From Siphonobacter curvatus (GTDB lineage: Bacteria; Bacteroidota; Bacteroidia; Cytophagales; Spirosomataceae): DNA of 64,000 bases. A model generated the notes under the pieces. That model ran no database searches. It was given only the letters and a program-made list of their open reading frames with translations, and was not told the DNA's origin. The position numbers were made by a program, and so were the translations under genes. Shown in pieces: positions 8,125 to 17,477 of this stretch; positions within the stretch are counted from its first letter, which is position 1; each line of letters begins with the position of its first letter. The DNA is taken from positions 1 through 64,000 of the forward strand of contig NZ_PTRA01000006.1 in assembly GCF_002943425.1 (NCBI RefSeq), read 5' to 3'.

Positions 8125-8514
8125 ATGTCTGGATCTTTCAAGGTGAACGCAGGAATCATCACACCGAAGCTCGCGGAGAGCAAAGCATTTTACCAAAACG
8201 TACTGGATTTTACGGTCCTATTTGAAAACGACTTTTTCGTATTGTTGCAACAGCCTAGGGGTACGGCAGAAATTAGCTTCCTCTTGCCCGATCATCCTTC
8301 GCAACAGCCGCTATTTCATCCGTCTTTTGCCGGAACGGGCGTTTACCTAACCATCGAAATTCCTGATGTTGAGCAGCAGTATGCACGCATCAAAAGCTTG
8401 GGCATACCTATCCACATTGATTTACGAAAAGAACCTTGGGGAGATAATCATTTTGCGATTGTTGATCCCAATGGAATCAGTATTGATCTGGTTACTTATC
8501 AGAGCCCAGCGTAA
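8125..8514 (+). CDS. VOC-family (glyoxalase/bleomycin resistance-like) protein
   Basis: A 129-residue single vicinal-oxygen-chelate module pair with the typical opening AGIITPKLAESKAFYQNVLDF and closing GDNHFAIVDPNGISIDLV. Such proteins form metal-binding dimers and act as dioxygenases, isomerases, glutathione-dependent lyases or antibiotic-binding proteins. The two halves here lack an obvious complete His/Glu metal set, so it may only bind ligands. It stands alone between a divergent and a convergent gene. Confidence 0.75.
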   Translation: MSGSFKVNAGIITPKLAESKAFYQNVLDFTVLFENDFFVLLQQPRGTAEISFLLPDHPSQQPLFHPSFAGTGVYLTIEIPDVEQQYARIKSLGIPIHIDLRKEPWGDNHFAIVDPNGISIDLVTYQSPA

Positions 8515-8559
8515 CCAGAACCATAAGACTCGGTTTGTTTTTGTTCACCGCAAATAAAA

Positions 8560-8589
8560 AAGGTCTACCTGTCGTCACAAGTAGACCTT
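8560..8589 (-). terminator. Intrinsic terminator, minus-strand direction
   Basis: AAGGTCTAC (8560-8568) pairs with GTAGACCTT (8581-8589). Read on the minus strand the stem is followed by a T run (TTTTTTATTTG), so it mainly ends transcripts from the lipoprotein gene at 8810-9379. Confidence 0.7.
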
Positions 8590-8809
8590 CATACGTTTAA
8601 TCTTCTCAGTCATCAAAGCCGCCACTTCTTTGACCGATGAAGTGATACAAAAGTGGCTTCAAACTGCTAAAATGTTGTTGATCTTCGACAAATGGTAGGT
8701 TTAGCTCGATAAATGGTAATTTTTGCAGGTTTTTTAGAAAAGTAGTTAACATTAGTTTACCTATACTTATTAACTATTTAGATTACCAAAACTTTCGGTA
8801 GTGTTCCAC

Positions 8810-9379
8810 TCAAGGATTTAAGTACATTGGTTCAGTATTTACGGTAAGGGACTGGGATTGTCCCAAATCAACTAGAATAGTAAACTGATGCAAGCCCGCC
8901 TCTTCAGGACCATGGATGAATCGCAACCTCAACTCAGCTGGGCGTGCAGGCACCTTCCTTAAGAATTCGGATAGTGGTTGAAAACGTCGTTCTTCATCTG
9001 CTACCTGTACCCAATCACTCAAATCGCTCCCGGCAGGTAAACCAGTAGTATAGGATTGGTTACTGATTGTTTTGATGGATTTTATCTGATCCAGGGGTAC
9101 TTCTAAGGGGCTACAAGCCCAAGCACTCCAGCTTCCACTCCCCTGAAATGTATTTGAAAATTGGAGTCGGCCGTGAAGAATTATCTCAAGCTCAGAAAAA
9201 TGAACGGTGTCACGGGGAGTTACTGGAACAACGCCTTCAGCAGTACGTTTCCCCAACTGTGATTCGTAGGATTGAATGGCGTAATGCAACACGGAATCCT
9301 TGCATTTTCGACAACTCCAGAATGTGCCCACGAACGTAGGACCTAAGAATAAAAGCAAGAGAAAGCTTAGACTTTTCAT
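8810..9379 (-). CDS. Small secreted/lipoprotein of unknown function
   Basis: The 189-residue protein starts with a hydrophobic signal (SFLLLLFLGPTFVGTFWSC) ending at a cysteine, then CRKCKD, a pattern common in short Bacteroidota cell-envelope lipoproteins. The body is beta-rich with polar loops and includes a SWSAWACSPLEVPLDQIKS stretch. No enzyme motif is visible. It stands alone and is followed by its own terminator. The lipobox is loose, so simple secretion is possible. Confidence 0.65.
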   Translation of the reverse strand: MKSLSFLLLLFLGPTFVGTFWSCRKCKDSVLHYAIQSYESQLGKRTAEGVVPVTPRDTVHFSELEIILHGRLQFSNTFQGSGSWSAWACSPLEVPLDQIKSIKTISNQSYTTGLPAGSDLSDWVQVADEERRFQPLSEFLRKVPARPAELRLRFIHGPEEAGLHQFTILVDLGQSQSLTVNTEPMYLNP

Positions 9380-9539
9380 GAAGGTACGATTTCTCCATAG
9401 ACACGCTTTTTAGGATTTGCGTTGGTGTACCGACTAAATCAAACCTTATTCTTAGTCTTTGCTAAGCAGGAGTGGCCTGGTATTTTTACCAAGAACCCTA
9501 AGTTATTACTACCAATCAACCTATTAACTCATATAATCC

Positions 9540-9824
9540 ATGCAAACTGTCGCTTTACAATTCAATGCCAATGGCTACCTCATGAAGGATAATGTTCAGT
9601 TGGCGGTGTCGGAGGAAGGAAATCCTGCCATTCTTAAAGTGGAGGAAATGCCCATTATCGAAGAACCCATTTCTAAACTGGGCCTGGACATAACCTTGCT
9701 CATTGCAGTTCCTAATCAAAATTCCCGCCAACTCGAAGAATTTGAAGCTTCCTGCGTACTTAACTATGAGCAGGCCTTATTCTTACGGAATTTCATTGAT
9801 ACCTTCCTTCAGGTAAATAAGTAA
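9540..9824 (+). CDS. Hypothetical 94-residue protein
   Basis: A short acidic protein beginning QTVALQFNANGYLMKDNVQLAVSEEG, with no signal peptide, membrane segment or known motif. It is predicted to be cytoplasmic and mostly beta stranded at the N-terminus, with a C-terminal helix (YEQALFLRNFIDTFLQ). The codon pattern and the clean boundaries between neighbouring genes support a real gene. No function can be offered. Confidence 0.55.
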   Translation: MQTVALQFNANGYLMKDNVQLAVSEEGNPAILKVEEMPIIEEPISKLGLDITLLIAVPNQNSRQLEEFEASCVLNYEQALFLRNFIDTFLQVNK

Positions 9825-9951
9825 CGCTACTTTCTTACTGGAGTACTACCGTTTTTTGCTGAGTTATTGCTCAGAAAAGCACACCTTCTATGCATCTATG
9901 GAACAAATCCCTGCGTACTTTCGTAGTAGGATGAGCTTTCATTTAGTCAAC

Positions 9952-10719
9952 ATGCATAAACACACCTGGCCCCTTCTCCTGGGAATGTTTGTCGTATCTG
10001 CGTGCTCCAGTACGCATTACTACGCGGCACGTTCCACGGGATCGGCATTACTGGAAGTAACGGATCAGGCCAACCCTTCGCTGGTTTCCGGGCCGAGTTC
10101 CAATCTAGCCAACTACCTGCAAACGTACCATGATAGTCTGGATCGTTCCATGAATCAGGTGCTGGTACAATCCGCTAAATACCTTAAAAAAGGAGGTGTA
10201 GAATCCGAATTGGGTGATCTACTGACGGATTTATTTCGCGAGCAGGCCCAGAAACGATACGGAGCTACGATTGATTTGGCTCACATGAATAACGGAGGAA
10301 TTCGAGCCGAACTTCCCGCGGGCAATATTACGCTACGGAATGTGTACGAAATCATGCCTTTCGACAATGATTTGGTGGTACTGACGGTATCGGGCGAAAC
10401 GATGCGTCAGTTTATCGAATACCTTGCCGCCCGTCTGGACCCGCAGTCTGGTCTGAAGCTGGTAGTGGATAAGGAGACTAAAAAACCACTGGAAATCTAC
10501 GTACAGGGTCAGCCCTTCGACTCGCAAAAAACCTACCGTATTCTGGTAAGCGACTACGTAGCTACGGGTGGCGATAGTGCCTTTTTCCTGAAAAATAGCC
10601 TGAAATCAGAGCCGTTGAATTACCTCATGCGGGACGCCATACGCGATTATTTCGTTAGTAAAGGTCAGCAAAATCAAATTCTTAATCCCCAGCTGGACGG
10701 TCGTACTACCCTCCGCTAA
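9952..10719 (+). CDS. 5'-nucleotidase C-terminal domain lipoprotein
   Basis: The ATG at 9952 gives a lipoprotein signal with lipobox VSAC (Cys18); upstream in-frame starts at 9856 to 9931 would hide it. The 255-residue product is the substrate-binding C-terminal domain of UshA-type 5'-nucleotidases, recognised by HMNNGGIRAELPAG, the loop IMPFDNDLVVLTVSGE, and VSDYVATGGDSAFF. The metallophosphatase half is encoded as a separate Tat-exported protein starting 12 bp downstream. In single-chain enzymes the catalytic half comes first, so gene order is reversed here. The two products probably meet in the periplasm. Confidence 0.85.
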   Translation: MHKHTWPLLLGMFVVSACSSTHYYAARSTGSALLEVTDQANPSLVSGPSSNLANYLQTYHDSLDRSMNQVLVQSAKYLKKGGVESELGDLLTDLFREQAQKRYGATIDLAHMNNGGIRAELPAGNITLRNVYEIMPFDNDLVVLTVSGETMRQFIEYLAARLDPQSGLKLVVDKETKKPLEIYVQGQPFDSQKTYRILVSDYVATGGDSAFFLKNSLKSEPLNYLMRDAIRDYFVSKGQQNQILNPQLDGRTTLR

Positions 10720-10731
10720 GTCCCTAATTGT

Positions 10732-11652
10732 ATGCGTTCTGATCGTCGCCATTTTTTTCGACAACTCACGGGTTTAAGCGGAGCCTTAGTGCTGGGTAGC
10801 TTTGAGGGCTGGTCCCAAACACAGGCCGATTCGCTCAAACTAACTATTCTACATACCAACGATACGCATAGTCACCTCGACCCCTTTCCGCCCGGTGACC
10901 GTAATGCCGGTAAAGGTGGTGTCGTCAACCGGGCTCGTTTACTCAGTAAAATCCGGCAGGAAGAGTCTCACGTACTGCTGTTCGATGCCGGGGATATTTT
11001 CCAGGGTACGCCCTATTTTAATCTTTTCCATGGAGAGCCGGAAGTACAGAGCCTGAGTATGCTAGGATACGACGCCATTACGATGGGCAACCATGATTTT
11101 GACGGCGGTATGGAGGTATACGCCAAACAAATTCGGGAGCACGCAACTTTCCCCGTCCTGGTAGCTAATTATGATTTCAAAAACACCCCGCTACAGGATT
11201 TAGTAAAGCCGTACAAAATCTTCAAAGTCAACGGCCTACGCATCGGCGTTTTTGGTCTGGGCATTCAACCCAAGGGATTAATTCCGGCGAAATTATTCGG
11301 CGATACGCAGTACCTTGACCCCTTGACTAAGGCGAATGAAGTAGCGGCGTTTCTGCGGAACGAGGAAAAGTGCAGTTTAGTCATTTGCCTTTCTCATTTG
11401 GGCTTCAAAGGTAGTGCCGGAGAGATAATCGATCCGATTTTGGCTGCTCAGTCCCGGCATATCGATCTCATTATCGGTGGGCATACCCATACCTTTTTAC
11501 CCGAACCCAAAGTCTTTACCAACCTGGATGGCAAGCCTGTACTCGTGAATCAGGTAGGCTTTGGCGGTATCAATCTGGGGCGTCTGGACTTTACATTTGA
11601 TCGTGTGACCAAACAGGTATTTTCTTCAGGGAATAATTTGACGGTTGCTTAA
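10732..11652 (+). CDS. 5'-nucleotidase-type metallophosphatase, Tat-exported
   Basis: A 306-residue calcineurin-like phosphoesterase of the UshA/CpdB group. The metal-binding motifs are in order: LHTNDTHSHL, DAGDIFQG, MGNHDFD, and IGGHTHT. The N-terminus has a twin-arginine signal (DRRHFFRQ followed by a short hydrophobic run ending at GWSQ), so the folded enzyme is exported. It lacks the C-terminal substrate-binding domain, which is supplied by the lipoprotein encoded 12 bp upstream. The likely substrates are nucleotides or nucleotide sugars in the periplasm, for phosphate and nucleoside recovery. Confidence 0.88.
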   Translation: MRSDRRHFFRQLTGLSGALVLGSFEGWSQTQADSLKLTILHTNDTHSHLDPFPPGDRNAGKGGVVNRARLLSKIRQEESHVLLFDAGDIFQGTPYFNLFHGEPEVQSLSMLGYDAITMGNHDFDGGMEVYAKQIREHATFPVLVANYDFKNTPLQDLVKPYKIFKVNGLRIGVFGLGIQPKGLIPAKLFGDTQYLDPLTKANEVAAFLRNEEKCSLVICLSHLGFKGSAGEIIDPILAAQSRHIDLIIGGHTHTFLPEPKVFTNLDGKPVLVNQVGFGGINLGRLDFTFDRVTKQVFSSGNNLTVA

Positions 11653-12338
11653 CTACTAATAGTCCAGCAAAATTTGACTTTTCTGACTCCTAACCTTAAA
11701 AGCCTGCCTTGCTTACAAAGCAGGCAGGCTTTTAAGGTAATATGAGATATATAGGTGGGTGGATGATGCACAACAAGGAACGCCAAATTTGATAACATCG
11801 GCATTCTGGGAATAGGTGGCTCCGTTAGTTTGCATGAAAATCCCCTTATCCAATTCAACTAACGGAGGTTCACCGAACATGTGTTTACGAATCGGCTAAC
11901 ACGTTTGCTAACGCTATCCGTAAACGTCACAAACATACAAGCCTAAAAAAAAAGGTTAGTAGACCTAATCTAACTACTATTAGGCCCCCATATTTAGGGG
12001 CTTATTATTCAAAATAGACGGTAGACTTATGAGCAGTAATAATTTAACAATTCTGCTTTTTTGAGTAGCTAAACTATTTACGATTCCTATATTATACCTA
12101 AATTTTCTGATTAATAAAAATCAAAAATTAGTTTAACAAAAGTTAAACAATTATGTTATCAAGTAACTAACTGCATGTATATATTGTAAGTCGTTCCGCC
12201 CGTATACCTATCTTTTCGTAACTTAAACCCTACGCTATGATGCACCGTTGGCTTTATCCAGCCTCATTCCAAACCATTCAGTATAGTAAGTTTTTTGATT
12301 TTTAACCCCACACCTTTTAGTTTGTGACCCATCCGCCA
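11653..12338. other. Long intergenic region with terminator hairpin
   Basis: Holds the terminator at 11693-11738 and, further on, AT-rich DNA with a weak GCCCC/GGGGC hairpin at 11984-12001. No gene-sized frame with coding character was seen. The 11.85-11.95 kb part has several imperfect GCTAAC/GTTTGC repeats of unclear meaning. Confidence 0.4.
11693..11738. terminator. Strong hairpin after the 5'-nucleotidase pair
   Basis: ACCTTAAAAGCCTGCC (11693-11708) pairs perfectly with 11723-11738, and an inner TGCTT/AAGCA stem extends it. It closes the 9952-11652 transcript. Confidence 0.75.
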
Positions 12339-12578
12339 ATGAATATGACTCGCCTTGAATTTTTAGTCGCCCAACACGTTACTATTAAAGAAATATTACT
12401 TTCTTCTTTTTCCGCTGACGACGATACGGTCATTCGTCTAGCGGATAGCCTGCTCATGAATCAAAGCAAAATTGCTACTGAACTACAGGAACAGGCTTAC
12501 ATGCTCATTAGAGCGGGAGACCTTCAGTTTGAGGTATTCAATAACCGGGGACACGTCAACATTCAGCAAAAAGAGTAA
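12339..12578 (+). CDS. Hypothetical 79-residue protein
   Basis: The ATG at 12339 (or 12345) is preferred to the GTG at 12324. The product is a small mainly helical cytoplasmic protein with a balanced charge pattern (TRLEFLVAQHVTIKEILLSSF, then LQEQAYMLIRAGDLQFEVF). No known family motif is visible. A good intrinsic terminator 23 bp after the stop shows that it is a separate transcription unit, which supports expression. Confidence 0.55.
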   Translation: MNMTRLEFLVAQHVTIKEILLSSFSADDDTVIRLADSLLMNQSKIATELQEQAYMLIRAGDLQFEVFNNRGHVNIQQKE

Positions 12579-12600
12579 AACCCGGATCAGTGAATTTTTG

Positions 12601-12647
12601 AAAAGCTGGAACCTTCAGGCCTTGCCGCGAATGTTCCAGCTTTTTTT
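12601..12647 (+). terminator. Intrinsic terminator
   Basis: AAAAGCTGGAAC (12601-12612) pairs with GTTCCAGCTTTT and is followed by a run of seven T. Confidence 0.9.
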
Positions 12648-12747
12648 GGCCTTTGAAAAGCGATAAGTTGCCTTGACCGAGATTGTGCAGGATGTACCAA
12701 TGAACGGATCGCTTTATCTTCGGACCGTCAAATGAATCTCTAACCGC

Positions 12748-13575
12748 ATGAAAAAATTACTTTATCTGGTCAGCATATTTCTAGTTTGTGGGGGTTCGGC
12801 CCCCCGTAGCATCAGCTGGCTGGCGTTGGGTGACTCCATTACATACCTTAATGACCACACGGATGAAACGCAACATCGCATATCCAAGGGTTACCTAACG
12901 CTCATTACGGAACGACACCCGCGAATCCAGTATATCAACCAGGGACATAATGGATGGTCATCCGTACAGATTGCCCAGAAGATCGAATCACTGGGGCTGG
13001 TGAAAGCGGATGTATTCACCGTTTTTCTGGGCACGAACGACTGGTGGCAGGGAAAGCCCCTGGGCACGCTGGCGGATTATGAACAGCATACCGGAGCCGA
13101 AACCATTTACGGTTCCTTTCGTATCATTCTGGATAAGTTCAAACAGCTCAATGAATCCGCAAGGGTCATTCTGATTACGCCGATGCAGCGGGTAGATTTT
13201 GTGTACATCAATAATTTCAAGAATCAGGCGTATGGTTCGTATCAGGAAAAAAATGGACAGCGACTGGAACAGGTCGTTGAGGCTATTAACCAAATTGGAA
13301 AGCTGGAGAAGTACCCCGTCGTTGACCTCTACCACGATTCGGATTTGGCTCTGAAAAAACTCGTCCGCTTCAAACGCCTGAAAGATCCCCAAACGGGTCA
13401 GTACCGCGACTATCCTTATCCTGACTTCATCGGCGTACCCTTCAATCCCGATACTGATGACTATCCCTACCCCAAAGAAGCCGCTGCCCTGACCTACGAT
13501 GGTTTGCATCCTTCCGACGCCGGCTACCAGATCATCGCCGACCGTTTACTGGGTAAATGGCGGGGACGGAAGTAA
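12748..13575 (+). CDS. Secreted SGNH/GDSL hydrolase
   Basis: A 275-residue protein with an N-terminal signal (LLYLVSIFLVCGG) and the four SGNH blocks: GDSIT with the nucleophile Ser30, the GHNG loop, GTNDWW, and DGLHPSDAGYQ with the catalytic Asp/His pair. This family removes acyl groups from lipids or from acetylated carbohydrates; the secreted location and length resemble carbohydrate esterases. An insert rich in aromatic residues and proline (DYPYPDFIGVPFNPDTDDYPYP) precedes block V and may shape the substrate site. Confidence 0.85.
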   Translation: MKKLLYLVSIFLVCGGSAPRSISWLALGDSITYLNDHTDETQHRISKGYLTLITERHPRIQYINQGHNGWSSVQIAQKIESLGLVKADVFTVFLGTNDWWQGKPLGTLADYEQHTGAETIYGSFRIILDKFKQLNESARVILITPMQRVDFVYINNFKNQAYGSYQEKNGQRLEQVVEAINQIGKLEKYPVVDLYHDSDLALKKLVRFKRLKDPQTGQYRDYPYPDFIGVPFNPDTDDYPYPKEAAALTYDGLHPSDAGYQIIADRLLGKWRGRK

Positions 13576-13640
13576 TGGTTTTCGTTGTTAGTTGCTGGTT
13601 CGAGCGATTCAATTTACGAGTATGGGTGTAGCGTATGACT

Positions 13641-13687
13641 CAATAAAAAAGCACCGCGACCTCCAAGATCGCGGTGCTTTTTTATTG
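13641..13687. terminator. Bidirectional terminator, 19-bp perfect stem
   Basis: 13641-13659 and 13669-13687 are exact complements with A and T runs at the ends. It separates the SGNH gene from the facing TonB receptor gene. Confidence 0.93.
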
Positions 13688-13710
13688 AATTTTATCCGAT
13701 ACTCGTTTGT

Positions 13711-16700
13711 CTAGAAGCTGTACCGGGCTCCCAGCTGAATCTGGTAAGGGTTACCAGAGGGGTTCACGACACCCGCGGTGTTCACGCGGTAGTTGAAACG
13801 AGCAGCCGTTTTATCGAAGCCAGCGGCTTGCAAACCATACAGCGTCTGCGTACCCAACGTCTTCGTTACACCCCAGTTTTTGTTCAACAGGTTCGAGAAG
13901 TTGAATACGTCCGCTGAGATTTCCAGTGCGTGGTTTTTATAAAGCTTGAACTTCTTGTTGGCCCGTACGTCGAACGTACCGTAGAAACCATTGATTCCAC
14001 CATTACGCTCCGCAATTTTTCCTTCGTATTTCAGGATGTAATTTTTGATGCTCTGACTAGCGTCAGGGTTATCCAAAATCGCCTGTAGGCCCGTACGTAC
14101 GTTCTCAGGAACGCTACCGTTGGTACGGCTGAAAATATAGGCCAGATCGTTCGTACCCACAAAGTCACCGTTGTTATTCGCTCCTGACAATATCGAGTAA
14201 CGCGTACCGCCGATGCCGGAGTAACGAACCCCAATCGTGATACCGTAGAAGGAAGGCAGCGTAGCGGCCAAGACCACTTTACTGCGGAAATGACCGTCTG
14301 AATACGTCACCCGGCTCAGGTTACGTGGGTCATCTACTACGGGCAGGGACAGGGTTGCTGAGTTGGCTACGTTTCCGTTAAAGGACGTATTATCGCGGAT
14401 GTCGTTCCAGGTATAGCTGGCCGTGATTTCCCCATCCCGGAAGTAACGGTACGTGGCATCAGCTACGAAAGCAAACTGGTTTACTTTTCCTTCGCTAACC
14501 AACTCCAGGACGCGACCATATTTCTTGCTGATTCGACCTTCCAGCCAATCGGGTACACCACTCGTCGGCATGCTGTTCAAAGGTACGTACACGCCCCGAT
14601 TGCCTTCTTGTGACAGGCGGAAGAAAGGCTCTACCGCCATGTTGCGATCTACGTAGGTGTAGTTGTTACGACCCAGTGACATATATCCGGCGATTCCTAC
14701 GCGAAGACGATCCGTCAGGAAGCGGCTGTACGACAGGTTTGCTTTGTACACCACGGGAATACGAACATCCGGACCATAGGTGTTGATGGTAGGCAATTGA
14801 AACTGAGCCAGACTTGGAATACTACCGTAATTATTCCGGTACGCATTGAAGTCCGGTCTCGGCACGTTTGCTCCCCGAACATCCACGGTAGCCAGGTGCT
14901 TACCGTCAAAGGTTAGGTTATTGATAACCATGTAGTTGTTGATGTCGGAAGCAAATACCCCCCCGCCAAAACGTACATAATCGGTGTGACGCTCGTTCAC
15001 ATCCCAAGTAAATTGCAGACGAGGCTGTACGACAAAAGCCTTCAGTTTGTTATCGGTACGAATACCCAGTTCGTTAAGCAAATCCTGATTAAGCGGAGAA
15101 GAAGGGTAATGCGTATAATCCAGACGCAGACCGGCCGTCATGTCCAGACCGCGGGCAATCTTGGTTTGCATTTGTCCGTAAATACCCGCGTTAAGCGTTT
15201 TACCCGTTACACCCCAGTCATCCATCAAAGGCACTTCGCGGTAGTAGCGGTAAGGCTTCAGGTTGTTGAAGTTTTCCAGAGCCGTAATCGTACCGCCCGT
15301 GGTTGGATCTACCTCCGTATTATAGTGGAAGCGACCATTTACTTCACTACCGTACACCGAATAAGCATTGGTGTACATCACGTCAAAGCCAAAGGTATAC
15401 TGTACTTTGTCGGTGTTGTAATACAGGTTGTCTACCAACTGAATGACGTTGTTGCGGAAACGTTCCTGAGCAAAACGGTGACCACCCATCTGGATGTTCG
15501 TCGTAGCATTCCGGCCTCCAGTTAGGGTAGATGCGACGTTTTCGACGATCGCCCGGGGGATGTTGGCTCCGGGCAATTGATCACCGGGGCTACTTTTCTG
15601 GTAGGTATACAGGTGCTGAAGTTTCAGCTCATTGGTCATCCGCGGATTCAGCGTACTGCGTAAGGTAGCCAGCAAGCTGTTGTCTACGTTGTAATCGTTA
15701 CCGTACGATTCATACAGGTTGATGGCCGTGTTATCGGCTAAACCTAATTTATTAACGTCGCTGGTAAAGTTATTCCGCAGGGTCAGCAGGTGCTTGTTGT
15801 TGATCTGCCAGTCGATCCGGGCAAAGGCTGCGTCCGAACCACGTTTTTTATCAAAATTACCGTACTGTCGACCTTCGGGCGACATACCGTACTTGTTACG
15901 GGCAATGGTAATGTACTGATCGAGGGTAGCGGTTGTTACGTTAAAACGGCTTTCATCGGTAGCCGTCCGAATGTCCGCAATGATCAGCGGGCGGGAATCC
16001 TGCTGGTGATCCCATACCATGAAAAAGTGTAGTTTGTCCTTAATGATCGGACCGCCCAGCGAGAAACCGTACTGATTCGTTGAGAAAGGAGCATCGCGTT
16101 TGTTCCCCCGAATATCATAGGGGCTTGACAGCCAGTTCGCCCGCGTATAGTTGAAAATGCTTCCTGTAAATTTGTTGGTACCGGCTTTCGTTACCACACT
16201 CACCGTACCACCCCCGGCCCGGCCGAAGGTTACGTCATACTGGTTGGTCACGACTTTAAACTCCCGAATGGCTTCCATGGAAATCGAGTATGGAGCCCCG
16301 CTTCGGCTGGTGGTGGCTCCGGCCGAGGTCGGGTTTTTAGCCGTCATCCCATCAATGGTAAAGTTGGTGGAAGAAGCTAACTGACCCGAAAGGTTATCCC
16401 CACGACTCAGCGGAGAAAGGTCCATCAGAGAGCGGTAGTTCCGACCGTTTACAGGTAGTGTCAACATGGCTTTTGCTGAAATGGCCGTCGCCGTACCGAT
16501 ATCTTCGATCTTGTTTTTCAGACCGGAAGCGACAACTTCAACTACCTGTAAGCTTTGTTCACCTTCCTGCATGGTCAGGTTCACGCGGATGGCGTCACCC
16601 TGGTTGAGCATATAGCCCGTTCGCTTTTGTTCACCGTAACCAACGAAGGTGGCACGCACCAGATAGGGACCACCCAGGGGAAGCTCTTTAAAAGAGTATT

Positions 16701-16902
16701 CACCTTTGGCATTCGTAACGGTTCCGGTCGTAAAGCCCGTCGATTCGTTTTTGATCTGAACGGTTGCTCCCGGTAAGGGTGCGTTATCTTTTTCATAAAT
16801 AACCCCGAAAATCGAGGCTTGCGTCGTTTGGGCAAACGAGGGCTGAGCAAGCCAGCACGTACCCAAAACAACCAGGATGGCGAGTAATAAAGATTTTTTC
16901 AT
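13711..16902 (-). CDS. Oar-like TonB-dependent outer-membrane receptor
   Basis: A 1063-residue outer-membrane protein. It has a Sec signal (ends ...PSFAQ), a carboxypeptidase-regulatory-like Ig domain at about 27-115 (GVIYEKDNAPLPGATVQIKN), a plug domain at about 125-240 (LPVNGRNYRSLMDLSP, IREFKVVTNQYDVTFGRAGGG), and a large beta-barrel ending in the aromatic GARYSF. The GRAGGGTVSVVTKAGTN segment is typical of the Oar/OmpA-related group known from Myxococcus and Bacteroidota, linked to surface adhesion and protease secretion rather than to a defined nutrient. It stands alone, without a SusD partner, which argues against glycan import. Confidence 0.88.
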   Translation of the reverse strand: MKKSLLLAILVVLGTCWLAQPSFAQTTQASIFGVIYEKDNAPLPGATVQIKNESTGFTTGTVTNAKGEYSFKELPLGGPYLVRATFVGYGEQKRTGYMLNQGDAIRVNLTMQEGEQSLQVVEVVASGLKNKIEDIGTATAISAKAMLTLPVNGRNYRSLMDLSPLSRGDNLSGQLASSTNFTIDGMTAKNPTSAGATTSRSGAPYSISMEAIREFKVVTNQYDVTFGRAGGGTVSVVTKAGTNKFTGSIFNYTRANWLSSPYDIRGNKRDAPFSTNQYGFSLGGPIIKDKLHFFMVWDHQQDSRPLIIADIRTATDESRFNVTTATLDQYITIARNKYGMSPEGRQYGNFDKKRGSDAAFARIDWQINNKHLLTLRNNFTSDVNKLGLADNTAINLYESYGNDYNVDNSLLATLRSTLNPRMTNELKLQHLYTYQKSSPGDQLPGANIPRAIVENVASTLTGGRNATTNIQMGGHRFAQERFRNNVIQLVDNLYYNTDKVQYTFGFDVMYTNAYSVYGSEVNGRFHYNTEVDPTTGGTITALENFNNLKPYRYYREVPLMDDWGVTGKTLNAGIYGQMQTKIARGLDMTAGLRLDYTHYPSSPLNQDLLNELGIRTDNKLKAFVVQPRLQFTWDVNERHTDYVRFGGGVFASDINNYMVINNLTFDGKHLATVDVRGANVPRPDFNAYRNNYGSIPSLAQFQLPTINTYGPDVRIPVVYKANLSYSRFLTDRLRVGIAGYMSLGRNNYTYVDRNMAVEPFFRLSQEGNRGVYVPLNSMPTSGVPDWLEGRISKKYGRVLELVSEGKVNQFAFVADATYRYFRDGEITASYTWNDIRDNTSFNGNVANSATLSLPVVDDPRNLSRVTYSDGHFRSKVVLAATLPSFYGITIGVRYSGIGGTRYSILSGANNNGDFVGTNDLAYIFSRTNGSVPENVRTGLQAILDNPDASQSIKNYILKYEGKIAERNGGINGFYGTFDVRANKKFKLYKNHALEISADVFNFSNLLNKNWGVTKTLGTQTLYGLQAAGFDKTAARFNYRVNTAGVVNPSGNPYQIQLGARYSF

Positions 16903-17101
16903 CTAATGGGAATAAAGCGTAAAATTCCCGCAAATAGACAGTTCCAACGTTAACTGGATATTAACCGCCCGTTACGAAATCAATACGAATGAATTCCGCA
17001 ATAAATGCCTCTCTGTGGTTCTAGGCCCGTAAACCGGTTTTATCTTCCAGCGTCACACGGGCTATTTCATCCTTTTGTTTGAAGCTAACTCGCTAGTGCT
17101 G

Positions 17102-17353
17102 TTAGATGTACCGCAGCAGTTCCATTGTGGCTCGCACCATCGCAGGCGTACCCCCAATCCGGTCGTGAAAGCTGACGGATCATTGACGCCGCCGGGTTTC
17201 CGATTCAGCATATAACTGATCAAACTCCCATTTAACCTGATTCAAAAACGGATCGACCGAGAAACGTCGACCCTCCACGAGTAAACTATCATTGCACCGC
17301 AGAGTAGACGGTACCACCACAAAATCTCGGTTGTGAGGTGTTGAATAAGTAAA
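17102..17353 (-). pseudogene. Decayed polysaccharide deacetylase (PuuE-like) C-terminus
   Basis: On the minus strand a frame runs from 17353 to the stop at 17102 with one internal TGA (17182-17180) and a TAG at its upstream edge. Across the stop the translation keeps a family pattern: VVVPSTLRCND, then FDQLYAESE, then SVSFHDRIGGTPAMVRATM and a final ELLRYI. This matches in order the C-terminus of NodB-type deacetylases of the PuuE/allantoinase group (PYTLDVND ... FDVLYAEGE ... SxGLHxRLxGRPxR ... LDYI). No catalytic domain remains upstream, because the next gene starts within 125 bp. It is therefore a truncated remnant. The assignment rests on recalled family patterns. Confidence 0.6.
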
Positions 17354-17477
17354 CTATCCATTTTGAAATGAGCCTGTGCTCCTACCTAGCAAAGGGTCCC
17401 AGTACGAAAAAAGGCAATAAGAAGCTGTTTCATCGAAGGGATGAATGAAAAAAGGGAAGAAAATAAAGAAGTGCGTA

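Noticed and set aside
9856-9951. Upstream extension of the 5'-nucleotidase lipoprotein gene
   Set aside because: It would place 32 extra residues before a good lipoprotein signal, and has no supporting motif.
9952-11652. A frameshifted single-chain 5'-nucleotidase
   Set aside because: The domain order is reversed compared with UshA, and each protein has its own export signal, so these are two real genes.
11984-12001. Short GCCCC/GGGGC hairpin
   Set aside because: Only five base pairs and not placed directly after a gene; too weak to call a terminator.
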